NCBI RefSeq assembly: GCF_016806125.1
Contig: NZ_CP047170.1
Span: forward strand, 62,001 to 126,000
Source: Ponticoccus alexandrii
GTDB lineage: Bacteria; Pseudomonadota; Alphaproteobacteria; Rhodobacterales; Rhodobacteraceae
Length of the DNA stretch: 64,000 nt
Reading direction: 5' to 3'
The notes under the pieces were generated by a model that was not told where the DNA came from, did no database searches, and saw only the letters and a program-made list of their open reading frames with translations. Shown in pieces: positions 8,763-17,410 of this stretch. Every line of letters begins with the position of its first letter. Position 1 is the stretch's first letter. The translations under genes and the position numbers were made by a program.

Positions 8763-10119
8763 ATGAATGACGGACCCGCAGGGGTAGGTCAAATCCAGAG
8801 TCTGATCCAGGCCGACGGTCGCACGACAACGCCCGGCTACATGCCGGGGTTCGGCAATGACTTCGAGACCGTAGCCCTGCCCGACCCCCTGCCCCAAGGC
8901 ATGAACAGCCCACAGAAATGCAACTGCGGCCTTTACGGCGAACAGCTGTCGGGCACCGCACTACCAGAACGAACGGATCTGGTGCTACCGCGTCCGGCCC
9001 TCGGTCAAGCATTCCAGCCGGTATGAACGCATCGACGTGCCCTATTCGAAATTCGCCCCGAACGTGGTCGAGGACGTGACCTCTCTGGGCCAGTATCGCT
9101 GGGACCTGGTGCGGCATGGCGATGCGGCGCTGACCTGGATTTCCGGGATGCGGACGATGACCACCGCCGGCGACGTGAACACGCAGGTTGGCATGGCCAG
9201 CCATATCTACCTCGTCACCGAAAGCATGAGGGACAACGACTTCTTCAGCGCCGACAGCGAGTTGCAGGTGGTGCCGCAGGAAGGGCGGCTGCGCTTTGCC
9301 ACGGAACCGGGCATCATCGACCTTGAACCGAAGGAGATCACCGTGATCCCGCGCGGGCTGGTCTACCGGGTCGAGGTTCTGGAGGGACCGGCGCGCGGTT
9401 TCGTCTGCGAAAACTACGGTCAGAAGTTCGAGCTGCCCGGCCGTGGCCCGATCGGCGCCAACTTCATGGCCAACCCGCGCGACTTCAAGGCCCCCGTGGC
9501 CGCCTTCGAGGATCGCGATGCGCCAAGCACCGTCACTATCAAATGGCGTGGGCAGTTCCACCGCTGTGCCATCGGGCATTCGCCGCTAGACGTGGGGCCC
9601 TGGCATGGCAATTGCGCGCCGGTGAAATGCGACCTGCGCGATTACTGTCCCGTCGGCGCAATCCTCTTCGACCATCCGGCCCCGTCGATCTTCACGGTTC
9701 TGACCGCGCCCTCGGGCGTCCCCGGCACCGCCAGTATCGACTTCGTGCTGTTCCGCGAGCGCTGGATGGTGGTGGCAAACACCTTCCGCCTGCCGTGGCA
9801 CCACAAGAAAATCATGTCCGAGCTGGTGGGCAACATCTACGGCCAGTACGATGCCAAGCCGCAGGGTTTCGTCCCCGGCGTCATGTCTCTGCACAACATG
9901 ATGCTGCCGCACGGGCCGGACAAGAACGCCTTCGAGGGGGCGTCGAACGCCGAGCTGAAGCTCGGGAAGCTGGACAACACCATGTCCTTCATGTTCGAGA
10001 CCCGCTTCCCGCAGCACCTGACCGAGTTTGCCGGGAAAGAGGCGCCGCTGCAGGACGATTAGATCGACTGCTGGGACGATCTCGAAAAGAAGTTCGACGG
10101 CACACCGGGTCTGACGTGA
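8763..10119 (+). pseudogene. hmgA: Homogentisate 1,2-dioxygenase, inactivated by a frameshift and an in-frame stop
   Basis: The intact enzyme opens homogentisate in tyrosine and phenylalanine breakdown. Frame 1 (8763-9026) gives the family N-terminus [11 protein letters not shown] and [10 protein letters not shown], then diverges at about 8960. The continuation [20 protein letters not shown] lies in the next frame from 8965 and runs to 10062. Compared with the family, about 14 bases (near FTxPR) are missing at the junction. The second lesion is a TAG at 10060-10062: the family tail IDCWDDLEKKFDGT continues in the same frame right after it and ends at 10119. The middle part is well conserved (FVPGVMSLHNMMLPHGPD, metal-site region), so the loss is recent. 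No maiA or fahA partner is adjacent. Confidence 0.93.
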
Positions 10120-10302
10120 TGTCTGTGCCAAACGGCGCGGGGCGACCGCTTGCCGGGTCGGAAGGGTGCCAGTTTGGCAAGGGATCGGCCATGCGCCGGT
10201 CCCCGAACCCCTTGCCCGTGCTCTCAGACATCGGCACCGGGAAGCCCGCCGCGCAGGCCATGATCGACGCCGGGCCGGGTGGGCGGTGGCCGCGACAAGA
10301 CC

Positions 10303-10334
10303 CCGCCGCCGTGCATGGGGCTGCACGGCGGCGG
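10303..10334. terminator. Strong hairpin downstream of the formate dehydrogenase operon
   Basis: A perfect 13-bp stem (arms at 10303-10315 and 10322-10334) with a 6-base loop lies about 50 bases past the fdsD stop. It can end transcription of the fds operon from the right and block read-through from hmgA on the left. There is no long T-run. Confidence 0.6.
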
Positions 10335-10383
10335 TGCCGGGGCGTTTGCCGAAGGCACATCCCCGACCCGGCCACGACTGCGT

Positions 10384-10587
10384 TCAGATCAGTTCGGAGG
10401 CCTTGAGAACAACCGGATCGAGGCCGCTGCCCCCCTCCCCCACATATCCCCTCAGCTGCGCGCGCATCCGGGGTTCCCAGAAGTCGCGGATGTGTTCGGC
10501 CACCTTGTCAGAGGCGTCGGCGCCGGGTTGGGTCTTGAAGAAGGTGGCGATCTGATTGGCCATGTGGACCATCTTTTCAGGCGACAT
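10384..10587 (-). CDS. fdsD: NAD-dependent formate dehydrogenase delta subunit
   Basis: A 67-residue protein matching FdsD, the small accessory subunit of the soluble molybdenum formate dehydrogenase. It begins MSPEKMVHMANQIATFF and contains the family segment HIRDFWEPRMR. FdsD is needed for full activity or assembly in related bacteria but carries no cofactor. The start at 10587 lies inside the end of fdhD (11 bases overlap), and GGAGGC precedes it. It is the last gene of the operon, matching the classic fdsGBACD order. Confidence 0.9.
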   Translation of the reverse strand: MSPEKMVHMANQIATFFKTQPGADASDKVAEHIRDFWEPRMRAQLRGYVGEGGSGLDPVVLKASELI

Positions 10588-11398
10588 GACAGGCCTCCTC
10601 GGCGATGCGGTTGGGGTGGGTGTAGACATCGAAGCCCGTGCCGCGCGCAAAGGCGACAAGGGAAATGCCCGCCGCATCGGCAAGTCGCAGGGCCGAGGCG
10701 GTCGGGGCGGAAACGGCGATCATCGCGGGCGCCCCGGCGACGGCACATTTCTGCACCAGTTCCAGCGACAGCCGCGAGGTCATGACGAAGGCCCCCCCGG
10801 AGGGAGAGATCCCGGCCCGCAGCAGCGCACCGATCAGCTTGTCGAGCGCGTTGTGGCGCCCGACGTCCTCGCGCGCCATCACGATGCCCGCGCCGGGGCG
10901 CAGGAAGCCCGCTGCATGGGTGGCACGGGTGCGGTCGTGCAGCGGCTGGCAGGCGCGCAGCGCCTCGGTGGCCTTGCCGACCTCGGCGGCGGTGAAGCGC
11001 GCGTCCGAGTGCACGTCGGGCACCGCGCGGGTGGCGGCCTCGAGGCTCTCGATCCCGCACAGCCCGCAGCCCACCGGTCCGGCCATCGCCCGGCGGCGGG
11101 CGGCCAGCGCCTCGGCCCGGTCCTCGCGCAGCCAGAGCCGCGCCTCCAGACCCTGTGGATGCCGCACCACCTCGAGGCCCTCGACCTCCTCCGGCCCGGC
11201 GATCACCCCTTCGGTGTACAGAAACCCCAGTGCGAAGTCCTCTACATCCTCGGGCGTGGCCATCATCACCGCAAAGCTGGAGCCGTTGCAGACCACCGCA
11301 AGGGGCAGCTCTTCGGGCAGGTTGCGGTGGACCGCTGTGCGGCCCTCCGCCCGATAGGCTGCCCCGGCGGCGCTGGTGAAGGCACGCAAACCGCTCAT
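10577..11398 (-). CDS. fdhD: Formate dehydrogenase accessory sulfurtransferase FdhD
   Basis: FdhD (FdsC in this operon type) carries sulfur from a cysteine desulfurase to the molybdenum cofactor, which is needed for active formate dehydrogenase. The 273-residue protein has the CxxC sulfur-relay motif in VGCGLCGIE near residue 112 and the conserved AREDVGRHNALDKLIG segment further on. The start codon overlaps the fdsA stop (ATGA), so translation is coupled. Placement between the catalytic subunit and FdsD matches known fds operons. Confidence 0.94.
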   Translation of the reverse strand: MSGLRAFTSAAGAAYRAEGRTAVHRNLPEELPLAVVCNGSSFAVMMATPEDVEDFALGFLYTEGVIAGPEEVEGLEVVRHPQGLEARLWLREDRAEALAARRRAMAGPVGCGLCGIESLEAATRAVPDVHSDARFTAAEVGKATEALRACQPLHDRTRATHAAGFLRPGAGIVMAREDVGRHNALDKLIGALLRAGISPSGGAFVMTSRLSLELVQKCAVAGAPAMIAVSAPTASALRLADAAGISLVAFARGTGFDVYTHPNRIAEEACHVA

Positions 11399-14313
11399 TC
11401 CGCCGCCTCGATGCGCCGCGAGCGGGCGGCCTGCGCGGCATAGTCCTCTTGCCAGTCGGTCGGCCCGTTCGACGGGCTGACCTGCACCGCGGTCACCTTG
11501 TATTCCGGGCAGTTGGTGGCCCAGTCAGAGAAGTCTGTGGTGATCACGTTCGCCTGCGTGTCGGGGTGGTGGAAGGTGGTGTAGACCACGCCGGGGCTGA
11601 CCCGGTCGGTGATTTTCACCCGCAGCGTGGTCTCGCCGGACCGCGAGGCCAGCTTGACCCAGTCGCCATCCTTCAGACCGCGGTTCTCGGAGTCATGCGG
11701 GTGCACCTCCAGCACGTCCTCCTCGTGCCAGACGCTGTTGGCGGTGCGCCGCGTCTGCGCGCCGACGTTGTACTGCGACAGGATGCGCCCGGTGGTCAGC
11801 AGCAGCGGGAAGCGCGGTCCGGTCTTTTCGTCGGTGGCGACGTATTCGGTGATCATGAACCGCCCCTTGCCGCGCACGAAACCGTCCACATGCATCAGCG
11901 GCGTGCCGTCGGGATTGGCCTCGTTGCAGGGCCATTGGACCGAGCCCTTCTCTTCGAGCAGGGCATAATCCACCCCGGCAAAGCTGGGCGTTGTCGCGGC
12001 GATCTCTTCCATGATCTGGGCCGGGTGGGTGTAGTGCCAGCCCGCGCCCATGGCATTGGCCAGAAGCTGCGTCACCTCCCAGTCGGCATATCCGTTGCGG
12101 GGCGCCATCACCTTGCGGACCCGGTTGATGCGGCGCTCGGCGTTGGTGAAGGTGCCATCCTTCTCAAGGAAGCTGGAGCCGGGCAGGAAGACGTGGGCGT
12201 AGTTCGCCGTCTCGTTCAGGAAGAGGTCGTGGACGATGACGCATTCCATCGCGGCCAGCCCGGCTGCCACGTGCTTGGTGTCCGGGTCCGACTGCAGGAT
12301 GTCCTCGCCCTGGCAGTAGAGCCCCTTGAAGGTGCCATCGACGGCGGCGTCCAGCATGTTGGGGATGCGCAGGCCCGGTTCGGGGTCGATCTCGACGCCC
12401 CAGGCCTGCTTGAACACGTCGCGCACCTCGGCGCCCTTCACATGCCGGTAGCCGGGCAGCTCGTGCGGGAAGCTGCCCATGTCGCAGCTGCCCTGCACGT
12501 TGTTCTGGCCGCGCAGCGGGTTCACCCCCACGCCGGGGCGGCCGACGTTGCCGGTCAGCATGGCGAGGTTGGCGATGCCCATGACGGTGGTCGAGCCCTG
12601 GCTGTGCTCGGTCACGCCGAGGCCGTAGTAGATGGCTCCGTTGCCGCCCCCGGCATAGGTGCGGGCGGCGGCGCGCAGGGTGTTGGCGGGCACGCCGGTC
12701 AGCGCCTCGGTGGCCTCGGGGCTGTGGAGTTCGGCCGAGATGAAGTCGACATATTCGGCGAATTCCTCCCAGTCGCAGCGGCTGCGGATGAAAGCCTCGT
12801 CGTAGAGCTTTTCGGTGACGATCACATGCGCCAGCGCGGAAACCACGGCGACGTTGGTGCCGGGCTTCAGCGGCAGGTGGTGGGCCGCCTGGATATGGGC
12901 CGATTTCACCAGGTCGATGCGGCGCGGGTCGATCACGATCAGCTTGGCCCCGGCGCGCAGCCGCTTCTTCAGCCGCGAGGCGAAGACCGGGTGGCCGTCG
13001 GTCGGGTTGGCGCCGATCACCACCACGACGTCGGTCTGCTCGACCGAGTCGAAGTCCTGCGTCCCGGCAGAGGTGCCATAGGTCTGGCCCAGCCCGTAAC
13101 CGGTGGGCGAGTGGCAGACCCGGGCACAGGTGTCGGTGTTGTTGTTGCCGAAGACCGCGCGGGCCAGCTTTTGCACAAGGAAGGTCTCCTCGTTGGTGCA
13201 GCGGCTGGAGGTGATGACGCCGATGGACTTCTGGCCGTACTTCTCCTGCAATCCGCGCATCCGCTTGGCGGCAAAGCTCAGCGCCTCTTCCCAGGACACT
13301 TCCTGCCAGGGGTCATCCACGCTGTCGCGGATCATCGGGTTCAGGATGCGGTCCTTGTGGCTGGTGTAGCCATAGGCGAAGCGCCCCTTCACGCAAGAGT
13401 GGCCACGGTTGGCCTTGCCGTGCTTCCACGGCACCATGCGCACCAGTTCGTCGCCCTGAAGCTCTGCCTTGAACGAGCAGCCGACACCGCAATAGGCGCA
13501 GGTCGTCACCACCGACCGGTCGGGTGTGCCCATCTCGGCCACCGACTTCTCTTGCAGCGTCGCGGTCGGGCAGGCCTGCACGCAGGCGCCGCAGCTGACG
13601 CAGTCCGAGGCCAGGAAGTTGTCCAGCGGACCGCCCGCCGAAACCCGGCTGTCGAAACCCCTGCCCTCGATGGTCAGCGCGAAGGTGCCCTGCACCTCTT
13701 CGCAGGCCCGCACGCAGCGCGAGCAGACGATGCACTTGGAGGGGTCGTAGGTGAAATAGGGGTTGCTGTCGTCGATCGGGATGTAATGCGGGTTGGCCTC
13801 GCCCTCGGGTTGCCGGGCCCGGCGGTCGCCCTTGGACAGCATTCCGGCCAGCGAGGGGGCGTAGTGGTTCTCGCCGCTTTCGTAGCGCATGCCGCGCAGG
13901 CCCACGGCCCCGGCCATGTCCTGCAGCTCGCAATCACCGTTGGCCGAGCAGGTCAGGCAGTCAAGCGGGTGGTCCGAGATGTAAAGCTCCATCACGCCCT
14001 TGCGGATCTTGCGAACCTTGGAGGACTGGGTGTTGACGACCATGCCCTCGGCCACCGGCGTGGTGCAGGAGGCGGGCGTGCCGCGCCGCCCCTCGATCTC
14101 GACCACGCAAAGCCGGCAGGAGCCGAAGGCCTCGACGCTGTCGGTGGCGCAGAGCTTGGGCACGGAAATCCCGGCCTCGGCGGCGGCGCGCATCACCGAG
14201 GTGCCCTCGGGCACGGTGACGGCAAAGCCGTCGATGGACAGGGTGACCGGCGCGCCCTGCCGGGCGGGGGTGCCCATGTCGGCGTCGTTCCACGGGATGA
14301 TGAAGTCTTTCAT
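11395..14313 (-). CDS. fdsA: NAD-dependent formate dehydrogenase alpha (catalytic) subunit
   Basis: This 972-residue subunit oxidises formate to CO2 at a bis-molybdopterin molybdenum centre and passes electrons to FdsB. In order it has a [2Fe-2S] ferredoxin domain (SCRLCVVEIEG), a NuoG-like His/Cys cluster (HPLDCLTCSANGDC), two [4Fe-4S] clusters (KCIVCSRCVRAC and CVSCGACVQAC), a further [4Fe-4S] site (TCAYCGVGC) and the molybdopterin domains. The active-site residue in ARVCHSPTGYG is cysteine, so no selenocysteine is used. It overlaps fdsB and fdhD by four bases each. The enzyme is cytoplasmic and yields NADH. Confidence 0.96.
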   Translation of the reverse strand: MKDFIIPWNDADMGTPARQGAPVTLSIDGFAVTVPEGTSVMRAAAEAGISVPKLCATDSVEAFGSCRLCVVEIEGRRGTPASCTTPVAEGMVVNTQSSKVRKIRKGVMELYISDHPLDCLTCSANGDCELQDMAGAVGLRGMRYESGENHYAPSLAGMLSKGDRRARQPEGEANPHYIPIDDSNPYFTYDPSKCIVCSRCVRACEEVQGTFALTIEGRGFDSRVSAGGPLDNFLASDCVSCGACVQACPTATLQEKSVAEMGTPDRSVVTTCAYCGVGCSFKAELQGDELVRMVPWKHGKANRGHSCVKGRFAYGYTSHKDRILNPMIRDSVDDPWQEVSWEEALSFAAKRMRGLQEKYGQKSIGVITSSRCTNEETFLVQKLARAVFGNNNTDTCARVCHSPTGYGLGQTYGTSAGTQDFDSVEQTDVVVVIGANPTDGHPVFASRLKKRLRAGAKLIVIDPRRIDLVKSAHIQAAHHLPLKPGTNVAVVSALAHVIVTEKLYDEAFIRSRCDWEEFAEYVDFISAELHSPEATEALTGVPANTLRAAARTYAGGGNGAIYYGLGVTEHSQGSTTVMGIANLAMLTGNVGRPGVGVNPLRGQNNVQGSCDMGSFPHELPGYRHVKGAEVRDVFKQAWGVEIDPEPGLRIPNMLDAAVDGTFKGLYCQGEDILQSDPDTKHVAAGLAAMECVIVHDLFLNETANYAHVFLPGSSFLEKDGTFTNAERRINRVRKVMAPRNGYADWEVTQLLANAMGAGWHYTHPAQIMEEIAATTPSFAGVDYALLEEKGSVQWPCNEANPDGTPLMHVDGFVRGKGRFMITEYVATDEKTGPRFPLLLTTGRILSQYNVGAQTRRTANSVWHEEDVLEVHPHDSENRGLKDGDWVKLASRSGETTLRVKITDRVSPGVVYTTFHHPDTQANVITTDFSDWATNCPEYKVTAVQVSPSNGPTDWQEDYAAQAARSRRIEAAE

Positions 14314-15833
14314 TGGGCTGCCTCCTTCGAGGTGGCGAAATCGTCGGCAAAGTGGCGCACGGCCGACATGACCGGATAGGGGGTGAAGCCGCCGAGGGCG
14401 CAGAGCGAGCCGTCTTTCATGGTCTCGCAGAGATCTTCCAGAAGCGGCAGGGCCGAGGGGTCTCCGGCGGCGATGCGGTCAAGCGTTTCGACGCCGCGGA
14501 TCGAACCGATCCGGCAGGGTGTGCACTTGCCGCAGCTTTCGACCGCGCAGAATTCCATGGCGAAGCGGGCCATGGCCAGCATGTCGGCGCTGTCGTCGAA
14601 GACCACCAGCCCGGCGTGGCCGATCAGCCCGCCCGCCGCGTCGAATTCCTCGTAGCCCAGCGGCGTGTCGAATTTCTCGACCGGCATGTAGGCGCCCAGC
14701 GGGCCGCCCACCTGAACCGCCTTGACCGGTCGGCCCGAGGCGGTGCCGCCGCCGATCTCGTTGACCGCCTCGCCGAGGCTGAGCCCGAAGGCGGTTTCGA
14801 ACAGTCCGCCACGGGCCACGTTTCCGGCGATCTGAAGCGTGACGGTGCCGCGCGACCGGCCAAGGCCGAAGTCCGCGTAATGCTGCGCGCCCTTTTCAAG
14901 GATTACCGGCACGGTGGCCAGGCTGATGACGTTGTTCACGACCGTCGGGCGCCCAAGGAAGCCCTCCAGCGCGGGCAGCGGCGGCTTGGCGCGGACCACG
15001 CCGCGCTTGCCTTCCAGCGAGTTCAGAAGCGAGGTTTCCTCGCCGCAGACATAGGCCCCCGCGCCTTCGCGGATCTCCATGTCGAAGGCCTGGCCGGAGC
15101 CCAGCACATCGGCCCCCAGCACACCGCCCGCACGGGCGAGTTCCACCGCGCGGCGCATCACCGCGATGGCATCGGGATATTCCGAGCGCAGGTAGACGTA
15201 GCCGCGCGTGGCACCGACGCCAAGGCCCGCGATGGCCATTCCCTCGATCAGCGAGAAGGGGTCGCCTTCCATGATCATCCGGTCGGCAAAGGTGCCGCTG
15301 TCGCCCTCGTCGGCGTTGCAGACGATGTATTTCTGCGGGCCTTCCGCATCGTGAACCGTCTGCCACTTGATACCGGTCGGAAAGCCCGCACCGCCGCGGC
15401 CGCGCAGGCCCGAAGCCTTCACTTCCTCAACGATCTCCTGCCCGCTCATCGCGGCGGCCCGGCGCAGGCCCACAAGGCCGCCATGGGCCTCGTACTCGGC
15501 CAGCGACAGCGGGTCGATCACGCCGCAGCGGGCGAAGGTCAGACGGGTCTGGCGCTTCATCCAGTCGAGCTCTTCGACCGGGCCAAGCGCCTTGGAGGAA
15601 GAGCCGTCGAGGATCGCGGCGGCATCGCCCGGCAGCGCCGGGCCGTAGCCGTGGCGCACCCCGTCGATCTCGACCTCGACCAGCGGCTCCAGCCAGACCA
15701 TCCCGCGCGAGCCGGTGCGCGTCACGGCGATCTCTACCCCGGCGGCCCTGGCGGCGCTTTCCAGCGCGCGGACCACATCGTCAGCCCCCAGCGCCTTGGC
15801 GGCGCTGTCCATCGGAACGCGAATATGCATCAT
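14310..15833 (-). CDS. fdsB: NAD-dependent formate dehydrogenase beta subunit (NAD/FMN-binding)
   Basis: FdsB is a NuoF-like subunit of 507 residues that reduces NAD+ through FMN. It has an N-terminal thioredoxin-like region, the NAD site GRGGAGFPTG, the FMN-binding NADEGDSGTFADR and a C-terminal [4Fe-4S] cluster SCGKCTPCRIGS. I chose the ATG at 15833, which overlaps the fdsG stop (ATGA). The frame is open upstream of it, but that extra sequence lies inside fdsG and does not fit the family. Confidence 0.95.
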   Translation of the reverse strand: MMHIRVPMDSAAKALGADDVVRALESAARAAGVEIAVTRTGSRGMVWLEPLVEVEIDGVRHGYGPALPGDAAAILDGSSSKALGPVEELDWMKRQTRLTFARCGVIDPLSLAEYEAHGGLVGLRRAAAMSGQEIVEEVKASGLRGRGGAGFPTGIKWQTVHDAEGPQKYIVCNADEGDSGTFADRMIMEGDPFSLIEGMAIAGLGVGATRGYVYLRSEYPDAIAVMRRAVELARAGGVLGADVLGSGQAFDMEIREGAGAYVCGEETSLLNSLEGKRGVVRAKPPLPALEGFLGRPTVVNNVISLATVPVILEKGAQHYADFGLGRSRGTVTLQIAGNVARGGLFETAFGLSLGEAVNEIGGGTASGRPVKAVQVGGPLGAYMPVEKFDTPLGYEEFDAAGGLIGHAGLVVFDDSADMLAMARFAMEFCAVESCGKCTPCRIGSIRGVETLDRIAAGDPSALPLLEDLCETMKDGSLCALGGFTPYPVMSAVRHFADDFATSKEAAQ

Positions 15834-16306
15834 GCGCCTGCCTCCGCCAGAAGGGCATCGATCTTGCCGGCGTCCGCGCGGCCGATTACCTTGCCGTCGA
15901 GCATGGCAGCCGGGCCACAGGCACAAAGGCCAAGGCAATAGACCGGCTCCACCGTCACCGCGCCAGAGGCGGTGGTGCCGCCCCAGCCGGTGCCCAGCTT
16001 TTCCAGCACCGCCTCACCCAGCGCCACGCCGCCGACCGACTGGCAAGCCTCGGCGCGGCAGATCTTCAGCACGTGCCGCCCGGTGGGGGCATCGCGGAAA
16101 TCGTGGTAGAAAGAGATCACCCCGTGCAGCTCGGCGCGGCTGATGTTCAGCGCCTCGCAGATCGGGGCATGGGCCTCGGTGGGCACGCAGCCGCAGGCTT
16201 CCTGTATCGCGTGAAGCATGGGCAGCAGCGGCCCTTCGAGCGTCGCGTACTCGGTGATGATCCCGCCGATCTCATCGGCAAAAGAATCGGGCATGGCTGT
16301 TTGCAT
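15830..16306 (-). CDS. fdsG: NAD-dependent formate dehydrogenase gamma subunit
   Basis: FdsG is a NuoE-like thioredoxin-fold protein that holds a [2Fe-2S] cluster and relays electrons within the complex. The 158-residue protein has the four cluster cysteines in ICRAEACQSVGG and YCLGLCACGP. The ATG at 16306 is preceded by GGAGGA at good spacing. It is the first structural gene of the fds operon and lies 88 bases after the LysR gene on the same strand. Confidence 0.94.
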   Translation of the reverse strand: MQTAMPDSFADEIGGIITEYATLEGPLLPMLHAIQEACGCVPTEAHAPICEALNISRAELHGVISFYHDFRDAPTGRHVLKICRAEACQSVGGVALGEAVLEKLGTGWGGTTASGAVTVEPVYCLGLCACGPAAMLDGKVIGRADAGKIDALLAEAGA

Positions 16307-16394
16307 GGCTATGCGTCCTCCGTTTCGCATACCATCGGATGCCGGGAGGACGCGGATCAATAAAGCTGTCCCGTGGGGCGATTTGGGTTTCCGA

Positions 16395-17300
16395 TCAAGC
16401 GTCCAGAAGCCGCTGCCCGTCGCGGGCAAGCACCTCGGCCTTGAGGTTGAGCGCCTCCAGAACCGGCGTGCGCGGATCGCGGTGCGGCAGGATCAGCCCG
16501 ACGCTGTGACCGGTGCCGTGCGCGTCGAGCGGCAGCAGCGCCAGGTCGTGGCCGGTGGCCAGGAAGCGGGCCATGTCGGTGGGCAGGATCGCCACGCACT
16601 CGCCCGCCAGCGCGCTGGCGATGAGGACGACGATTGAATTGGACTCGATGCAGGGGCCCGCCTTCGCGCCGACCTCGGAAAGGCGCTGGTCAACGATCCG
16701 ACGGTTCTGCATGTCCGGGGTCAGCAGCGCCAGCGGGATGCCGTCTAGATCGGCCCAGCACGCGCGCTTGCCCTGCGCCAGCGGATGGCCCGTGCCACAG
16801 ACCGCCATGTAATCCTCGCGGTAGATCGGCAGCGTGTCGACCCGCCCGAGTGGCTCGTTGTCGAGGTAGGAGATGCCCGCATCCACCTCGAAATTCTCCA
16901 GCATGGCTAGGATTTCGCGCGAGGTGCGCGACAGGATGGTGAAGCGCACGCGCGGGTGCGTCTTTCTGAATTCGGACGAGAGGTTGGCCGCCCAGGTCAG
17001 CGCGGTGGGGATCACCGCAAGCCTGACTTCGCCCGCCAGCCCGTGCCGCTTGGCGCGCAGCTCGTCGCGCATTTGCCGCGAGTCCGCCACGATCCGGCGG
17101 GCCCAGCTCAGCGCGCTCTGACCCTCGGGCGTCAGCCCGCCGAAGCGCGACCCGCGAAACACCAGCTGGGTGCCGAGGATCTCCTCGAGCTGCTTGATAT
17201 TCGCCGAAAGGGTGGGTTGCGAGAGGTTCAGGCTCTCGGCGGCGCGGCCAAAGTGCCGCTCGCGGGCGAGCGCAATGAACATTTCCAGCTTGTCGAGCAT
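16395..17300 (-). CDS. LysR family regulator, likely of the formate dehydrogenase operon
   Basis: A 301-residue LysR-type activator with an N-terminal helix-turn-helix (RHFGRAAESLNLSQPTLSANIKQ) and a two-lobed effector domain. LysR genes commonly sit directly before fds operons, here 88 bases upstream and on the same strand, so it probably activates fdsGBACD in response to formate or a related metabolite. The effector is inferred, not shown. Confidence 0.9.
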   Translation of the reverse strand: MLDKLEMFIALARERHFGRAAESLNLSQPTLSANIKQLEEILGTQLVFRGSRFGGLTPEGQSALSWARRIVADSRQMRDELRAKRHGLAGEVRLAVIPTALTWAANLSSEFRKTHPRVRFTILSRTSREILAMLENFEVDAGISYLDNEPLGRVDTLPIYREDYMAVCGTGHPLAQGKRACWADLDGIPLALLTPDMQNRRIVDQRLSEVGAKAGPCIESNSIVVLIASALAGECVAILPTDMARFLATGHDLALLPLDAHGTGHSVGLILPHRDPRTPVLEALNLKAEVLARDGQRLLDA

Positions 17301-17366
17301 GATAGGTATTTTCGATCCAGAGGCGGCGTTTTAATTGGAATTGCCGCAGATCCCTCGCCTGATCAA

Positions 17367-17404
17367 GCCCGGGGCGCGCCGCCGCGATGGCGCGCGCCCC
17401 GGGC
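17367..17404. terminator. Hairpin after the oxalate/formate transporter gene
   Basis: A perfect 13-bp G+C-rich stem (17367-17379 with 17392-17404) and a 12-base loop lies just past the transporter stop on the minus strand, separating it from the LysR gene. No T-run follows. Confidence 0.6.
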
Positions 17405-17410
17405 GGCACA

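Noticed and set aside
8533-8766. A 77-codon gene coupled to hmgA
   Set aside because: The ATGA overlap is suggestive, but there is no ribosome-binding site or known family, and the neighbour is a pseudogene.
11449-14379. A 976-codon open frame on the plus strand opposite fdsA
   Set aside because: The minus strand encodes FdsA with all its cluster motifs; the plus-strand frame is a shadow of G+C-rich coding with no recognisable protein.
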